From positions 25,888-89,887 of the forward strand of contig NZ_SNYJ01000016.1 of assembly GCF_004363045.1 (NCBI RefSeq): DNA of 64,000 nucleotides, read 5' to 3'. This document shows positions 63,897 through 64,000 of the stretch, one piece after another. The translations under genes and the position numbers were made by a program. The DNA comes from Aureibacillus halotolerans. GTDB taxonomy: Bacteria > Bacillota > Bacilli > Bacillales > DSM-28697. Each line of letters begins with the position of its first letter. The first letter of the stretch is position 1. The notes under the pieces were generated by a model. The model searched no databases. It worked only from the letters and a program-made list of their open reading frames with translations, and had not been told where the DNA came from.

Positions 63897-64000
63897 ATAG
63901 TTCTCATCACTAGCGTTGCATTAAAAGGTACTGATCATTAAAAATACAAAGAATGTTCAATAAACAAGTCGTTATACAATGAAAAAACCCTTTACAATGG

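Overview
The window looks like a chromosomal segment of a moderate-GC, spore-forming Bacillaceae, most like the alkaliphilic Shouchella/Alkalihalobacillus group. This is inferred from gene families (a Spo0E-like phosphatase, CssRS-HtrB, YuaF-FloT, NsrR with cysteines at 92/100/106, an RsbR paralogue, YndJ, CtaG), from strong GGAGG-type ribosome sites with frequent TTG/GTG starts, and from several secreted acidic proteins with SLH cell-wall anchors. No phage, transposase, rRNA, tRNA or CRISPR array was seen.

Layout. 1-3.1 kb: 5' part of the DEAD-box helicase gene cshA, a long non-coding stretch with dispersed repeats, and an RsbR-type STAS protein. 3.2-12.1 kb: cardiolipin synthase; a TPP-riboswitch operon for a ThiXYZ-type thiamine-precursor ABC transporter plus a thiamine-binding protein; class I ribonucleotide reductase genes behind a NrdR box pair. 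12.1-18.5 kb: CssRS two-component system divergent from HtrB, a small membrane protein, CopZ, a Spo0E-like protein, NsrR and an isochorismatase-fold hydrolase. 19-25 kb: nadE, a Gfo/Idh oxidoreductase, an ECF sigma factor-ClpP operon, Ohr, and ptsI without ptsH. 25-31 kb: ctaG-ctaD without the other oxidase subunits, a 125-bp tandem array, pantothenate kinase CoaW, and a secreted sugar dehydrogenase. 30.8-38.3 kb: the sigma-W-type yuaF-floT operon, then a complete sugar ABC importer (binding protein, two permeases, LacI repressor) with a perfect 20-bp palindromic operator. 38.4-44.6 kb: CcdA, two SLH proteins, and membrane proteins of unknown role. 44.8-56.3 kb: an S9 peptidase, a candidate small RNA, a catalytically degenerate beta-lactamase-fold protein with YndJ, an AAA-type ATPase, a lone dxr, an MFS transporter, a methyltransferase, and catalase with a PerR-like box. 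56.3-63.9 kb: a membrane AraC-type regulator with its sugar-binding lipoprotein but no permeases, an SLH-anchored amidase, and an apparently 5'-truncated GH29 fucosidase.

The most striking structure lies between genes. Three repeat families recur. Family A is ~120 bp with ~20-bp terminal inverted repeats and usually occurs as head-to-tail pairs. Families B and C are palindromic modules that share or swap end arms, and in some copies the two arms change together so that they still pair. Family D is a 125-bp tandem array with a 250-bp higher-order period. Several copies sit inside what should be single transcription units (between the two ribonucleotide reductase genes, and between a sugar-binding protein and its permeases). 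The other main leads are a perfect sigma-A promoter and terminator bracketing about 290 nt with no convincing gene (46970-47263), and the sigma factor-ClpP operon whose sigma factor ends in an SsrA-like Ala-Ala tail.
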